Assembly (NCBI GenBank): GCA_001802125.1
Contig: MGZK01000027.1
Coordinates: 1-38,406 of the forward strand
Source of the DNA: Geobacteraceae bacterium GWC2_55_20
GTDB taxonomy: Bacteria > Desulfobacterota > Desulfuromonadia > Geobacterales > Pseudopelobacteraceae
Length of the DNA: 38,406 bases
Direction: 5' to 3'
Made by a program: the position numbers and the translations under genes
In this document: positions 1-8,345 of the stretch, piece by piece
Layout: every line of letters begins with the position of its first letter
Numbering within the stretch: position 1 is the first letter of the stretch
Notes under the pieces: model-generated
Told to the model about the DNA's origin: nothing
Database searches by the model: none
Seen by the model: the letters and a program-made list of their open reading frames with translations, nothing else

Positions 1-41
1 AGGTATAGTGTTTCTACCATATTAACCGAAAAAAACCACCA

Positions 42-57
42 TTCGAGTTTACTCGAA
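42..57. promoter_or_regulatory. Perfect inverted repeat upstream of hcp (candidate operator)
   Basis: The sequence TTCGAGT-TT-ACTCGAA has perfect 7-bp arms and a 2-bp centre, and ends 28 bp before the hcp start codon. A possible -10 element (TATAGT) lies at 4-9, so the palindrome would fall just downstream of transcription initiation, where a repressor could act. It does not match the HcpR consensus I recall (TTGAC....GTCAA) or an FNR site. An Rrf2-type or other nitrosative-stress regulator is possible. The regulator identity is inference only. Confidence 0.45.
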
Positions 58-85
58 CAAACTGAAGAAAAGGGAGGAAATACAG

Positions 86-1687
86 ATGAGCATGTTTTGT
101 AATCAATGCGAGCAGGCAGCAAACGGAGTCGGTTGCAACATTTCCGGTGTATGCGGTAAAAGCCCGCAGGTAGCGTCACTGCAGGATCACCTGCTGTACG
201 GTCTGAAAAGCCTGGCACTGTATGCCGACAAACTGGGGCGCAACGCCGAGATCGATCGTTTCACGATCGAGGGGCTCTTCACCACCGTTACCAACGTGGA
301 TTTCGATGCCCGTCACATCGGCGGGGTCATCAAACGCTGCTACGAACTGAAAGAGAAGGCCAAAGCCGCAGCCGGCGCAAATCTCTCCGGTCCGGCGGCC
401 GACTGGAAACCGGCTGACGATCTGGACGGCATGGTCAGGCAAGCCGAGGCTTACGGCATCAACGGCCAGCACGTTAACGAAGACATCCGTTCCGTGATCG
501 AGATCCTGATGTACGGCCTCAAGGGGATGGCGGCCTACATGGATCACGCCATGATCCTGGGGCGCAGCGACGACGAGGTGCTTGCCTTCGTGCAGAAGGC
601 GCTGGCGGCAACCACCGACGCCAACCTGGGGCTGATGGATTTTGTCGGCCTGGCAATGGAGTGCGGCAAGCACAACCTGACCGTGATGGGTCTTTTGAAT
701 GCGGCTCATACCGATACCTACGGCCATCCGGTTCCGACTCCGGTCCAGCTGGGCACCAAGGCCGGCAAGGCCATCCTGGTGACCGGCCACGACCTGAAGA
801 TGCTGGAGGAACTGCTCAAACAGACCGAAGGCAAGGGCATCAACATCTACACCCACGGAGAGATGCTGCCGGCCCACGGTTATCCCGGCCTGAAGAAGTA
901 CTCGCACCTGGTCGGCAATTTCGGCGGCGCCTGGCAGGATCAGGCCAAGGAGTTCGTTAACTTCCCCGGCGCGATCATCTTTAACACCAACTGTATCCAG
1001 AAGCCGTCTGACAGCTACAAGGACCGCCTCTACACCTGGGGCCTGGTGGGCTGGCCGGATGTCAAGCACGTCGATGGCTGGGATTTCAGCGAAGTTATCA
1101 ACAAGGCTCTTGAACTGCCCGGTCTGCCGGAAAATCCGGGCCAGGAAATCCTGACCGGGTTCGGCCACAATGCGGTGCTGGGTGTGGCCGACAAGATCAT
1201 TGCCGCGGTCAAGTCCGGCGCGATCAAGCACTTCTTCCTGATCGGCGGCTGCGACGGCGCCAAATCTGGACGTAACTACTACACCGAGTTTGCCGAGAAA
1301 CTTCCACAGGATACGGTGATTCTGACTTTGGCCTGCGGCAAGTACCGCTTCAACAAACTGGAGTTCGGCGACATCGGCGGCATTCCGCGCCTGCTGGACG
1401 TCGGCCAGTGCAACGACGCCTATTCGGCCATCCAGATCGCGGTGGCCCTGGCGGGCGCTTTCGAGTGCGGAGTCAACGACCTGCCGCTCTCGATGATCCT
1501 CTCCTGGTACGAGCAGAAGGCGGTCGTGATCCTGTTGACACTGCTGCACCTGGGCATCAAGAACATCAAGCTGGGACCGACACTGCCGGCTTTCATCACC
1601 CCCAACGTGCTCAACTTCCTGGTTGAGAACTTCAACATCGCCCCGATCACCACGGTCGAAGCCGATATGAAGGCGATTCTCGGATAG
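86..1687 (+). CDS. hcp: Hybrid cluster protein / hydroxylamine reductase (class I)
   Basis: Hcp is a cytoplasmic Fe-S enzyme with a [4Fe-4S] cluster and a hybrid Fe-S-O cluster. It reduces hydroxylamine in vitro and is thought to act as a nitric oxide reductase or S-nitrosylase in nitrosative stress. The 533 residues are full length. The N-terminal cysteines C5, C8, C17 and C23 have the C-x2-C-x8-C-x5-C spacing of the class I (Desulfovibrio-like) group, not the wider spacing of the E. coli type. Hybrid-cluster motifs are visible further on, such as FNTNCIQKP, GGCDGAKSGRNYY and LACGKYRFNK. The ATG at 86 is preceded by GGGAGG at good spacing. No hcr-type reductase gene follows: a strong terminator begins 24 bp after the stop, so the gene is monocistronic. 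The palindrome at 42-57 is the likely control site. Confidence 0.97.
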   Translation: MSMFCNQCEQAANGVGCNISGVCGKSPQVASLQDHLLYGLKSLALYADKLGRNAEIDRFTIEGLFTTVTNVDFDARHIGGVIKRCYELKEKAKAAAGANLSGPAADWKPADDLDGMVRQAEAYGINGQHVNEDIRSVIEILMYGLKGMAAYMDHAMILGRSDDEVLAFVQKALAATTDANLGLMDFVGLAMECGKHNLTVMGLLNAAHTDTYGHPVPTPVQLGTKAGKAILVTGHDLKMLEELLKQTEGKGINIYTHGEMLPAHGYPGLKKYSHLVGNFGGAWQDQAKEFVNFPGAIIFNTNCIQKPSDSYKDRLYTWGLVGWPDVKHVDGWDFSEVINKALELPGLPENPGQEILTGFGHNAVLGVADKIIAAVKSGAIKHFFLIGGCDGAKSGRNYYTEFAEKLPQDTVILTLACGKYRFNKLEFGDIGGIPRLLDVGQCNDAYSAIQIAVALAGAFECGVNDLPLSMILSWYEQKAVVILLTLLHLGIKNIKLGPTLPAFITPNVLNFLVENFNIAPITTVEADMKAILG

Positions 1688-1710
1688 TTTTCTGTAATTT
1701 GTGGAAATAA

Positions 1711-1743
1711 AAAGGCGTGGAGCTTCGGCTCCGCGCCTTTTTT
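1711..1743 (+). terminator. Intrinsic terminator of hcp
   Basis: Stem AAAGGCGTGGAGC / GCTCCGCGCCTTT (13 bp with one G-T pair) closed by a TTCG tetraloop, followed by a T-run ending at 1743. It begins 24 bp after the hcp stop. Confidence 0.93.
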
Positions 1744-1880
1744 GCTTATAAGTGAAGATAAATTGTGGCACGGGTAGCGAGGGGTGGTGTATAAAGTATC
1801 AGAAGATTAGATGGTTTGAATCGCATCATACCATCCACTTGTAAGAGAGTAGGATGAGGCCAACCGCGAAAGGGGACGAC

Positions 1881-2150
1881 ATGCCAATCATCAGTATGTT
1901 TTACGGGATCATCGTCTATATGTATGCACTGGACAACCGTCAGCATCATCAAGCGCACATTCATGTGGAATACCAGGGTGCGGAGGCTGTTATCGCCATA
2001 CCCAGCGGAGAGATCCTCGCCGGAGAAATGCCGACAAATAAAATGAAACTTCTCCAAGCATGGATTGAAATTCATCATGAAGAGTTGCTGGCTGATTGGG
2101 CTATTGCCATAAAGGGTGGCGAAATCTTCCGGATCGAACCTCTTCACTAA
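1881..2150 (+). CDS. DUF4160 domain protein
   Basis: An 89-residue protein that matches the DUF4160 family along its length. The N-terminus MPIISMFYGIIVYMY is the family signature, followed by a histidine-rich strand (HHQAHIHVEY) and a C-terminal LLADW...GGEIFRIEPL. DUF4160 has no proven biochemical role. Such genes are often small, horizontally mobile and paired with DUF2442, as here, and a toxin-antitoxin-like role has been suggested for such pairs but is not established. The start at 1881 is preferred over an in-frame ATG at 1854 because AAAGGGG lies just upstream and because family members start with MP-I-S-FYG. The DUF2442 gene begins 11 bp after the stop, so the two are probably cotranscribed. 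A short inverted repeat (GATGGT/ACCATC, 1810-1835) lies upstream. Confidence 0.85.
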   Translation: MPIISMFYGIIVYMYALDNRQHHQAHIHVEYQGAEAVIAIPSGEILAGEMPTNKMKLLQAWIEIHHEELLADWAIAIKGGEIFRIEPLH

Positions 2151-2161
2151 CGGAGATTCTT

Positions 2162-2446
2162 ATGAATCCACGCGTAAAGCATGTGCAACCCCTGGAGAAT
2201 TTTAGGCTTCGTCTTACCTTTGCCAACGGAGAAAAGCGACTATTTGACGTATCGCCCTATCTCGCCTATCCCGCTTTCAAGCGCCTGGTCAATCCGGCTT
2301 TTTTCTCGCTGGGCCATGCCGACCATGGGACTGTTGTCTGGCCGGATAACATAGATTTATGCCCGGACACACTCTATCTGGACAGCGTGAGAGAGAAACA
2401 GGAAGACTATTCGGTTGATTCACTGGATAAGGCTGAGGGCAGTTAG
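2162..2446 (+). CDS. DUF2442 domain protein
   Basis: A 94-residue protein that fits the DUF2442 family: an N-terminal strand pattern NPRVKHVQPLENFRL, then LTFANGEKRLFDV, and the hallmark VVWPDNIDLCPDTLYLDS near residues 60-77. In some toxin-antitoxin-like operons DUF2442 is the smaller partner. Its function is unknown, though a short DNA-binding or antitoxin-like role is often guessed. The ATG at 2162 is preceded by CGGAG and sits 11 bp after the DUF4160 stop. A longer in-frame extension to 2096 would overlap the DUF4160 coding sequence and lacks family similarity. The C-terminal tail after residue 78 (acidic, QEDYSVDSLDKAEGS) is longer than the domain core. Confidence 0.83.
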   Translation: MNPRVKHVQPLENFRLRLTFANGEKRLFDVSPYLAYPAFKRLVNPAFFSLGHADHGTVVWPDNIDLCPDTLYLDSVREKQEDYSVDSLDKAEGS

Positions 2447-2626
2447 TCGTGAAGCACGAGATGAAATTTTCAGGCCACGGGTTGGGCATGGCTTGTTGTT
2501 TGATATGTGGGGAGCGGAGATGGAATGGTGGCTCGGACGGCTGGTGTGGTGTATGGAAGTGGTTGAAACTTACGGCTTATTTTAAATGGCTAACACGCAT
2601 TTAACCCGATAATTTTATAATGAATC

Positions 2627-2648
2627 ACCCCGCCGCAAGCAGCGGGGT
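2627..2648. repeat. REP-like GC-rich hairpin
   Basis: ACCCCGC / GCGGGGT arms around an 8-nt loop, embedded in AT-rich DNA and followed by ATCT. It resembles the hairpin at 28274-28297, which is also followed by ATCT, so both are probably members of a dispersed REP-type family. A perfect TATAAT lies at 2616-2621, immediately upstream, with no convincing -35. Confidence 0.5.
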
Positions 2649-2675
2649 ATCTGTAACCTTAGTTGATGTTTGAAT

Positions 2676-2689
2676 CGCCCCAAGGGGCG
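2676..2689. repeat. Short GC palindrome (CGCCCC-AA-GGGGCG)
   Basis: A perfect 6-bp inverted repeat with a 2-bp centre, 28 bp after the REP-like hairpin and 38 bp before the start of the large STAND-type gene. It could be a second REP half or an operator for that gene. Nothing decides between these. Confidence 0.35.
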
Positions 2690-2726
2690 GGGAATTTACC
2701 AAAAGAGTTCATTGACTGAGGACAGT

Positions 2727-5700
2727 ATGTCTGAACGTGATTTTCCTTTTATCCCACAAGATGTCGCTGATGTGGATACAGCAGCAGACGGCATTCCCGT
2801 AGAACTTCTGGGAGATCCAAAAAGACAGGCTGTACATTCTATTTCAGGGGGTGTTTATCAAGCTTGGTGCTCAATTGACGCATGGTTGCGATTAACTAGC
2901 GCTGACGAAGTAATATATTTGGAAGGAGCTGAAGACTTCGATCTCATCAGGAAAGATGGCGCGGTCGCCGTTCAGGTCAAGCGTAATTCAGATCCAATCT
3001 CACTGGCTTATGGAAAGGCTCGTGATGCTTTGGAGAATTTCTGGTCCCTTGTCAGTAAGGATCGTTCCAGACACGTTGCGTTCCAATATTTGACTACAAG
3101 CACCATTGCAATGGAGAAAGACGCGAGCTTTGATGGCCTTAGCGGAATTGAAGCATGGCGGGTCGCACGTACCAGTCTTGACATGACCGCAAAACTGGTA
3201 ACGTTCTTGGTAGGAAAGCTGGATGCTCATAGTCCATTACGCTCGTTTTTAGCTACGTCAACAACTGAGGAAGTTCAGCAACAGCTCATTCAACGGGTAC
3301 ACTGGCTTACAGACCAGCCTGACATTGACGTAGTTAAACAAAGCGTTGATGATCGGATCACTGTCTTCTTACGAGGCCAGCGGCAATCTGTTCGCCTCGC
3401 GCCAAAAGTTCAAAAACATCTCTGGTCTCGTTTTTGGGAAATAATAATTGAGAAAGTGTCTGCCAATCGGTGTCTCACACTCGCAGAATTGCTTCGGCAA
3501 GTGGAAGAAGCAACAACTGCGTACCTTCCCTTGCCCGTGGACCAACTGCCAGATTTACTCGCGAACGCAAATCCAGGATTAGGGTTACTCAATCTATTGC
3601 TCGAAAAGACGCCTAAGCCACCAGAACCACTTCTGAGTAGGCCAGCGCTTACTCAGCAATTGGAGAACTTAGTCATACAACGCCGAGTAGTACTCCTGAC
3701 TGGGACTGTCCACAAAGGTAAGTCAACCATTGCACAATTGGTTGCGTCAACTTTATGCCCTGATGCTTGGTGGGTGAACCTGACGGGACGAAGACTTGAT
3801 CAAGTAGATAATCTCTTTCTTGCGTTGGCTGGTCGGATCGAAAACGGTGATTGCCCCGGCCTGGTAATCATCGACGATCTCAATATCAGTCCGAACGCCC
3901 ACCGCGTGTATCGAGACTCTCTTTCGCTAGTGTTGCATAGAGCAGGTACTTCAGGGTATGGCGTCCTGCTTACTTCGCAGGAAGTATCAAGTGAATTGAT
4001 CTCCACATCGAATTTTAAGAACATCGAGATTCTTGATGTGCCCGAACTGAGCACTGACGAAGTGCAGATTCTGTGCGTTGAGCACGGCTGCGCTGTTGAA
4101 CTTGCTAGTATTTGGGCCTCCTTGGTTTGGGTGTGGACAAAAGGACACCCGAAGCTAGTCCAGGTACGAATTGCCGAGTTAGTTGCTCGCGGGTGGCCAT
4201 CCCCAAGTTCAACAGACATGATGCAACAGTCATCTGCTGTGGTTTCAGAGCGTCATGTGGCCCGACGCCTGCTAAGTGAGTCTGTATCAACAACCACAGC
4301 GGAATTTGTCTACACTGTATCTGAGAGTTCCGTGCCATTAGCTCGCTCGGTTGGGATTCAATTGGCGGAATCTATCGATGGACTGTCGAATGCGGGTGAC
4401 GTTCTCGATAGTCTTATTGGAAAATGGTTTGAGCGGCTGGACGGGAATAGGTTTCGAACTACCTCGTTATTGCATGGCGCAGCGTCGGAGGTCTGGTCCC
4501 AAGAGAAACGAAAGCTTGCGCATATACGGCTGCACGACGCCATCCTCGCTAAGAAAAACCTGGACCCGGCAGAAGCAGCGTCCCTCCTTTTCCATGCCTT
4601 TATCGCTGGAGATCGAAAGCGGCTGGCACTTACAGCATTACGGTTGCAAATGATCAAGGGGCATGAGGCAAAACGCGAGGTTGAGAGGCAGCTCTTGTGG
4701 CTTCCACTTGTTGCACTTGAACCGGGACAATCCATTACGAATGAGCCCTTTGCAGCAGCCACTCTTAGAGGATTGCAGTTTCGTGTGGCTTCGACGCTAG
4801 ACGCAGACAGCTTGCCACAGATATGCGAGCGATGGGTTGAAGAAACCGAACTTATAACGCATCCTGAGGCAAAAGCTGCTTCGCAGGCAATGATGTGGTT
4901 TTCTATTGGTTCTGCAGAATGTACTAATGTACCTCTCTTGTCCCGTCTTGAGGCAATTATGGGTATTTCAACACTCAGTGGTGAATTGCAGGAACTCGAA
5001 GCCGAAAGTACAAGAAAATTCTTCAATCACCTTGATTCCGAGAATTATCTCCCCCCAGATGGGACTTTAACCCAGATCATGTTGTTAAGCGCAGTTCGAT
5101 GTGTACGCGACACAAAGTCTCTTTTGCAGCTTGTGCAATGGCTGGATCAAATCGCAACGGATGATATGCGACGAGATTTCGATTCCATGCTGGAGTGGCC
5201 ACTGGTGCAAGGTCTTGGTGCCTTCGTGCATAGCGCATGGGCTGCCAAACATGAAGAAACCACTGCATGGGAGCCATGGTTGCAACTTTTCGCAGAGTTG
5301 GATGACTATGCCAAACGACGTGGTTCTTCAAGATTAGGCAGGGAGGCAGCGAAAGCTAAAGCAATCATTTTGACTGAATACCTTGACCGCAGCCAAGAAG
5401 CTTTAGATGCCCTCAAACAAGCTGAATTGTCATTTGGATCTTCCTCAATCCTTGTTGAACAAAGGGCCAACGTACTTTTTCAGGTGAAGAACGATGAAAA
5501 AGTTCTTGATATTTGGAACGAGCTAACGAGAGATTCGAGTAATAAGATTGTACTTGATCCGTTTGCCTGCAGGCGAGCGGCCATGAGTGCTGCCCGCCTG
5601 AAACGTTGGAGCGAGGCGGAGCAAATTTTTTGCGACAGTGCTAACTCCATCGAGCCAGGGACCTTCGAAGTAACAAAGTTTGGCCTGAAAGTGGACGGCG

Positions 5701-6788
5701 CACTCACAGCCTCTTTGGGTGGTCGCCAAGCTTCTGCCGCAAGGTTATTGGGTGAGGCGGTATTAGCTCTACCAGAGGAAGCAAGCAACGAAGGCGATGA
5801 TCGATGGGAGGCTGTACAGCGAGTTGCATCTGAAGTTTGTGGAATAATTGAAAGTGCGTTAAAGGACGAAAAGGACGCTGAGATAAAGTTTGAGCCTGGG
5901 TACGCGAGCTCACCTGACCGAAAAGTTTCCAAGGTTGAAGCTGGCCAAATAGCAAGAAGTAAGATGATTCGGGCAAGAATTTTGAAGCTCAACGCCATGC
6001 TCGGCTTGGACTTGCCTCATCTCGATGATGAGCTGAAAATACTCGCGGCATCAAGATACTTTCTTGTACGCTTGTATGCTGTGCAAGCTCAACTTGCACA
6101 GGCTTTTCGTTCTGGTGCAGGTGTTGAATTTATCGAGTGTCTACTTGCTTTTGACGCTACGGTTGACAGCGTTTCACGTAGGGATCGTGGAAAGTCTTTA
6201 TTGATTCCTGATGACGGAGTTGAACAAGAAAAACCATCCGCACCCGAACGATGGTTCGGATTTCTAGCTGCTGGCATCTGCTGTGCTGGCCATGACCTTG
6301 CAGCTAACTTGCCGATTTGGCTTGATGTATGTCAACGAAAGCTTGATCCAAATGCTCCGTTGACGATTGCCGTTCAGCAAATTATTAATGGGGCCACGCT
6401 AGCTTCGCATGAACTGGAATATGCAGTCATGAGCCCATCGAATCCTGTTCCGCTACGTTGTGGAGCTGCGGCAAGACTTTTGATGGAACCTCTCACGCCA
6501 GACAAAGTGTTATCCCTTCAATGTCTGCTTACTTCTGCATTAGTTAACGATGATAGTTATGCTTTCCAGGGACTCTTCAATCACCATGTCGCACGGCGTT
6601 TTTCCGAAATTTGGAGGGCCTATTCACAAAGTCCGTTCCTATTCTATTCACCGCGTACATCGATACCTGAGCTTATAAGCACGTTGAATGATGTTGAGCA
6701 TGAGAACGGCACGTTGCGAACCTTACTTTTGAGGGCGTCGAAATGCCTACACAAACCCCTTGGAAATTTCATGGTTCGTGTCTGGTAA
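2727..6788 (+). CDS. Avs/STAND-like NTPase with N-terminal Cap4/DUF4297-type nuclease domain (putative anti-phage)
   Basis: A protein of 1353 residues. Residues about 38-130 carry a pattern typical of Cap4/DUF4297 PD-(D/E)XK endonucleases: GGVYQAW, acidic residues E66, E69, D70 and D72, then QVK at 83-85. A P-loop NTPase follows, with Walker A GTVHKGKST (326-334), Walker B GLVIIDDLN (378-386) and a later GVLLTSQE segment resembling a STAND sensor strand. The remaining 900 residues are Leu/Ala-rich and helical, consistent with TPR-like sensor repeats. This order (nuclease effector, STAND NTPase, long sensor) is that of antiviral Avs proteins, which oligomerise on binding phage proteins and then cleave DNA. 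The ATG at 2727 follows GAGGA; an in-frame ATG at 2670 lies within a palindrome region. Base and codon use is more AT-rich than in neighbouring housekeeping genes. Family-level assignment is inference; the subfamily is not recognised. Confidence 0.72.
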   Translation: MSERDFPFIPQDVADVDTAADGIPVELLGDPKRQAVHSISGGVYQAWCSIDAWLRLTSADEVIYLEGAEDFDLIRKDGAVAVQVKRNSDPISLAYGKARDALENFWSLVSKDRSRHVAFQYLTTSTIAMEKDASFDGLSGIEAWRVARTSLDMTAKLVTFLVGKLDAHSPLRSFLATSTTEEVQQQLIQRVHWLTDQPDIDVVKQSVDDRITVFLRGQRQSVRLAPKVQKHLWSRFWEIIIEKVSANRCLTLAELLRQVEEATTAYLPLPVDQLPDLLANANPGLGLLNLLLEKTPKPPEPLLSRPALTQQLENLVIQRRVVLLTGTVHKGKSTIAQLVASTLCPDAWWVNLTGRRLDQVDNLFLALAGRIENGDCPGLVIIDDLNISPNAHRVYRDSLSLVLHRAGTSGYGVLLTSQEVSSELISTSNFKNIEILDVPELSTDEVQILCVEHGCAVELASIWASLVWVWTKGHPKLVQVRIAELVARGWPSPSSTDMMQQSSAVVSERHVARRLLSESVSTTTAEFVYTVSESSVPLARSVGIQLAESIDGLSNAGDVLDSLIGKWFERLDGNRFRTTSLLHGAASEVWSQEKRKLAHIRLHDAILAKKNLDPAEAASLLFHAFIAGDRKRLALTALRLQMIKGHEAKREVERQLLWLPLVALEPGQSITNEPFAAATLRGLQFRVASTLDADSLPQICERWVEETELITHPEAKAASQAMMWFSIGSAECTNVPLLSRLEAIMGISTLSGELQELEAESTRKFFNHLDSENYLPPDGTLTQIMLLSAVRCVRDTKSLLQLVQWLDQIATDDMRRDFDSMLEWPLVQGLGAFVHSAWAAKHEETTAWEPWLQLFAELDDYAKRRGSSRLGREAAKAKAIILTEYLDRSQEALDALKQAELSFGSSSILVEQRANVLFQVKNDEKVLDIWNELTRDSSNKIVLDPFACRRAAMSAARLKRWSEAEQIFCDSANSIEPGTFEVTKFGLKVDGALTASLGGRQASAARLLGEAVLALPEEASNEGDDRWEAVQRVASEVCGIIESALKDEKDAEIKFEPGYASSPDRKVSKVEAGQIARSKMIRARILKLNAMLGLDLPHLDDELKILAASRYFLVRLYAVQAQLAQAFRSGAGVEFIECLLAFDATVDSVSRRDRGKSLLIPDDGVEQEKPSAPERWFGFLAAGICCAGHDLAANLPIWLDVCQRKLDPNAPLTIAVQQIINGATLASHELEYAVMSPSNPVPLRCGAAARLLMEPLTPDKVLSLQCLLTSALVNDDSYAFQGLFNHHVARRFSEIWRAYSQSPFLFYSPRTSIPELISTLNDVEHENGTLRTLLLRASKCLHKPLGNFMVRVW

Positions 6789-6922
6789 ATTCAGTTAAAC
6801 TAAAGAAATGTCTATGGAGTCTGTCCTTAAAATTGATAATTTCTCGTAGGTAAACCCTCTCCTCTGGTGGGATTCCAGAGTTTGACAGCGGATAGCTATT
6901 CGAAAAACACAAGGAGACAGCC

Positions 6923-7256
6923 ATGCTCCAGATAACAGACAAACTTCTCAAGGAAATGACAGAAACATCGTGCGGGGAGTAATCCCAGCAAGATAATTCT
7001 CTTTGGCTCATACGCGCGGGGAACTGCGCGGCCTGATTCTGACCTGGTTTTTTTGGTTGTCGAGGATGGCCCGCTCAATGCCCGACGGAGCAGGGAATCC
7101 GAGATGGTGAAGCTTTGGGAAGTCTGCTTCGATTACAACATCCCGCTTGATTTTCTGATGTACTTTCCTGAGGAGATCGATCAGTGGAAGGATGTGCGGA
7201 ATCATGTGATCGCCCATGTTCTCAAGGACGGAAATGTACTCAATGGACGCAGCTGA
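6923..7256 (+). pseudogene. Frameshifted MNT-type nucleotidyltransferase remnant
   Basis: A gene start is clear: AAGGAG at 6911 and ATG at 6923, reading MLQITDKLLKEMTET. The frame stops at TAA (6980-6982). Another frame then reads PSKIILFGSYARGTARPDSD, the signature of minimal nucleotidyltransferases (MntA/HEPN-MNT antitoxin type), and runs to the stop at 7254-7256. The two frames differ by one base. Two single-base losses between 6965 and 6985 would restore the family pattern ET-IVRGVN-PSKII. The second catalytic aspartate expected after DSDL is a valine (codon GTT), so the gene is decayed in two ways. In intact systems the MNT protein modifies a HEPN toxin. A short in-frame start at 7241 (MDAADQERQFLKTRSE) may be the stub of that partner, cut off by the convergent rluA-like gene. 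Confidence 0.75.
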
Positions 7257-7297
7257 TCAGGAACGCCAGTTTCTGAAAACCAGGTCTGAACTCAAGA

Positions 7298-8179
7298 TCA
7301 CCACAACAGTTCACGTCCCGAGACGTACTCCCGCAGTCTGCCGCTGAGCGGGTCCCGGAACTGCACGGATTTGGCTACAAGCTGCAATGGTGTCTCAAAG
7401 TTGTCGGCGCTTTCCGGCTGCAGTTGCGGATAGTAGCGGTCGTTCAGGATTCCGCAGCCGATTCCGCTCATATGAACCCGCAACTGGTGGGTCTTGCCGG
7501 TGATCGGCCGCAAAACGAAGCAGCCTTTGCCGTCTTTCACATCCACCAGCCTGATCGTGGAGCGGGCATTGGTTTCACCCGCGACGCTCTGCATGCGGAA
7601 CCAGGGCTCTCCCCGTACGATTCTGTCCTCAATGGTCCATGAGGTCTTGCCATCAACCGGCAGGTTGGCCGAAATCGCCAGATAGCTCTTTTCAACCCGG
7701 CCATTCATGAAAAGCTCTCCGTATCGGCCGCGTGTCTCCTTGTTGACTGAGAACAGGACGATTCCGGCGGTTTCACGGTCGATACGGTGGAGCGGCGCCA
7801 GATCAGGGATTCCGGTGGTTATCCTCAGGCGATTCAGCAGGCACTCGTCAACATAGCGGCCACCCGGTGTTACCGGCAGGAAGTGCGGCTTGCAGGCGAC
7901 CAGGATCTGGTCGTCCCGGTGGAGTATCTCTTCCGCGAAAGGGATGTGCGGCTCGTCGTTGACCTCACGAAAATAGAAGATCCGCATTTGCGGGACATAC
8001 TCGGTGTCCGGCGTTATCGGGAGCATACGGTCGTCGTGCACCTTTCCTTCCCCAATGCGTTTTTCCCAGGCATCCCGGGTAATAGCCGGAAACCTGCTGC
8101 TCAAAAAACAGAGAATCGAGGGGTAGGGTTTATTGATTTTCGGTAGTGTAACCACGGATGGATAGTTTGATGTCCCCAT
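7298..8179 (-). CDS. RluA-family pseudouridine synthase
   Basis: A 293-residue enzyme that isomerises uridine to pseudouridine in rRNA or tRNA. The catalytic motif HRIDRETAG is at 131-139, with D134 as the nucleophile (HRLDRxTSG in the family), and the downstream GKTHQLRVHM motif near residue 228 is intact. The N-terminal 75 residues include RFPAITRDAWEKRIGEGKVHDD, a short S4-like RNA-binding segment. The protein is most like the RluA-like group that keeps this segment; the exact target base cannot be read from sequence. The ATG at 8177-8179 (minus strand) is preceded by AGGA at good spacing. The gene converges on the decayed MNT gene with a 41-bp gap and is divergent from the small exported-protein gene at 8346. 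Confidence 0.92.
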   Translation of the reverse strand: MGTSNYPSVVTLPKINKPYPSILCFLSSRFPAITRDAWEKRIGEGKVHDDRMLPITPDTEYVPQMRIFYFREVNDEPHIPFAEEILHRDDQILVACKPHFLPVTPGGRYVDECLLNRLRITTGIPDLAPLHRIDRETAGIVLFSVNKETRGRYGELFMNGRVEKSYLAISANLPVDGKTSWTIEDRIVRGEPWFRMQSVAGETNARSTIRLVDVKDGKGCFVLRPITGKTHQLRVHMSGIGCGILNDRYYPQLQPESADNFETPLQLVAKSVQFRDPLSGRLREYVSGRELLW

Positions 8180-8297
8180 ATTGCTTTTCCTGTTTGAATT
8201 AAGTATTTTAAACGTCAGGTTGTTGTCTGGAACGGGGCAGAATAAAGATCCTGCCCTGTTCCGGTCAAATTCATATTGACTTATCTATCTTCCATCA

Positions 8298-8326
8298 TTG
8301 ACAATTTAGCAATAATTCTTTAGCAT
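8298..8326 (+). promoter_or_regulatory. Sigma-70 promoter (TTGACA-17-TAGCAT)
   Basis: The -35 TTGACA is at 8298-8303 and the -10 TAGCAT at 8321-8326, separated by exactly 17 bp. Transcription would begin near 8333, leaving a leader of only about 12-25 nt before the first possible start codons (8346 or 8358) of the small exported protein. Confidence 0.7.
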
Positions 8327-8345
8327 TCAACTACACTACTTATTC

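Noticed and set aside
176-1771. A 531-codon minus-strand open frame opposite hcp
   Set aside because: It mirrors the codon structure of a clear hcp gene, has no recognisable domain and crosses the hcp terminator. It is a shadow of high-GC coding sequence.
6862-6880. CTCTGG/CCAGAG hairpin as terminator for the STAND gene
   Set aside because: Only six pairs with a 7-nt loop and no T-run, 74 bp after the stop.
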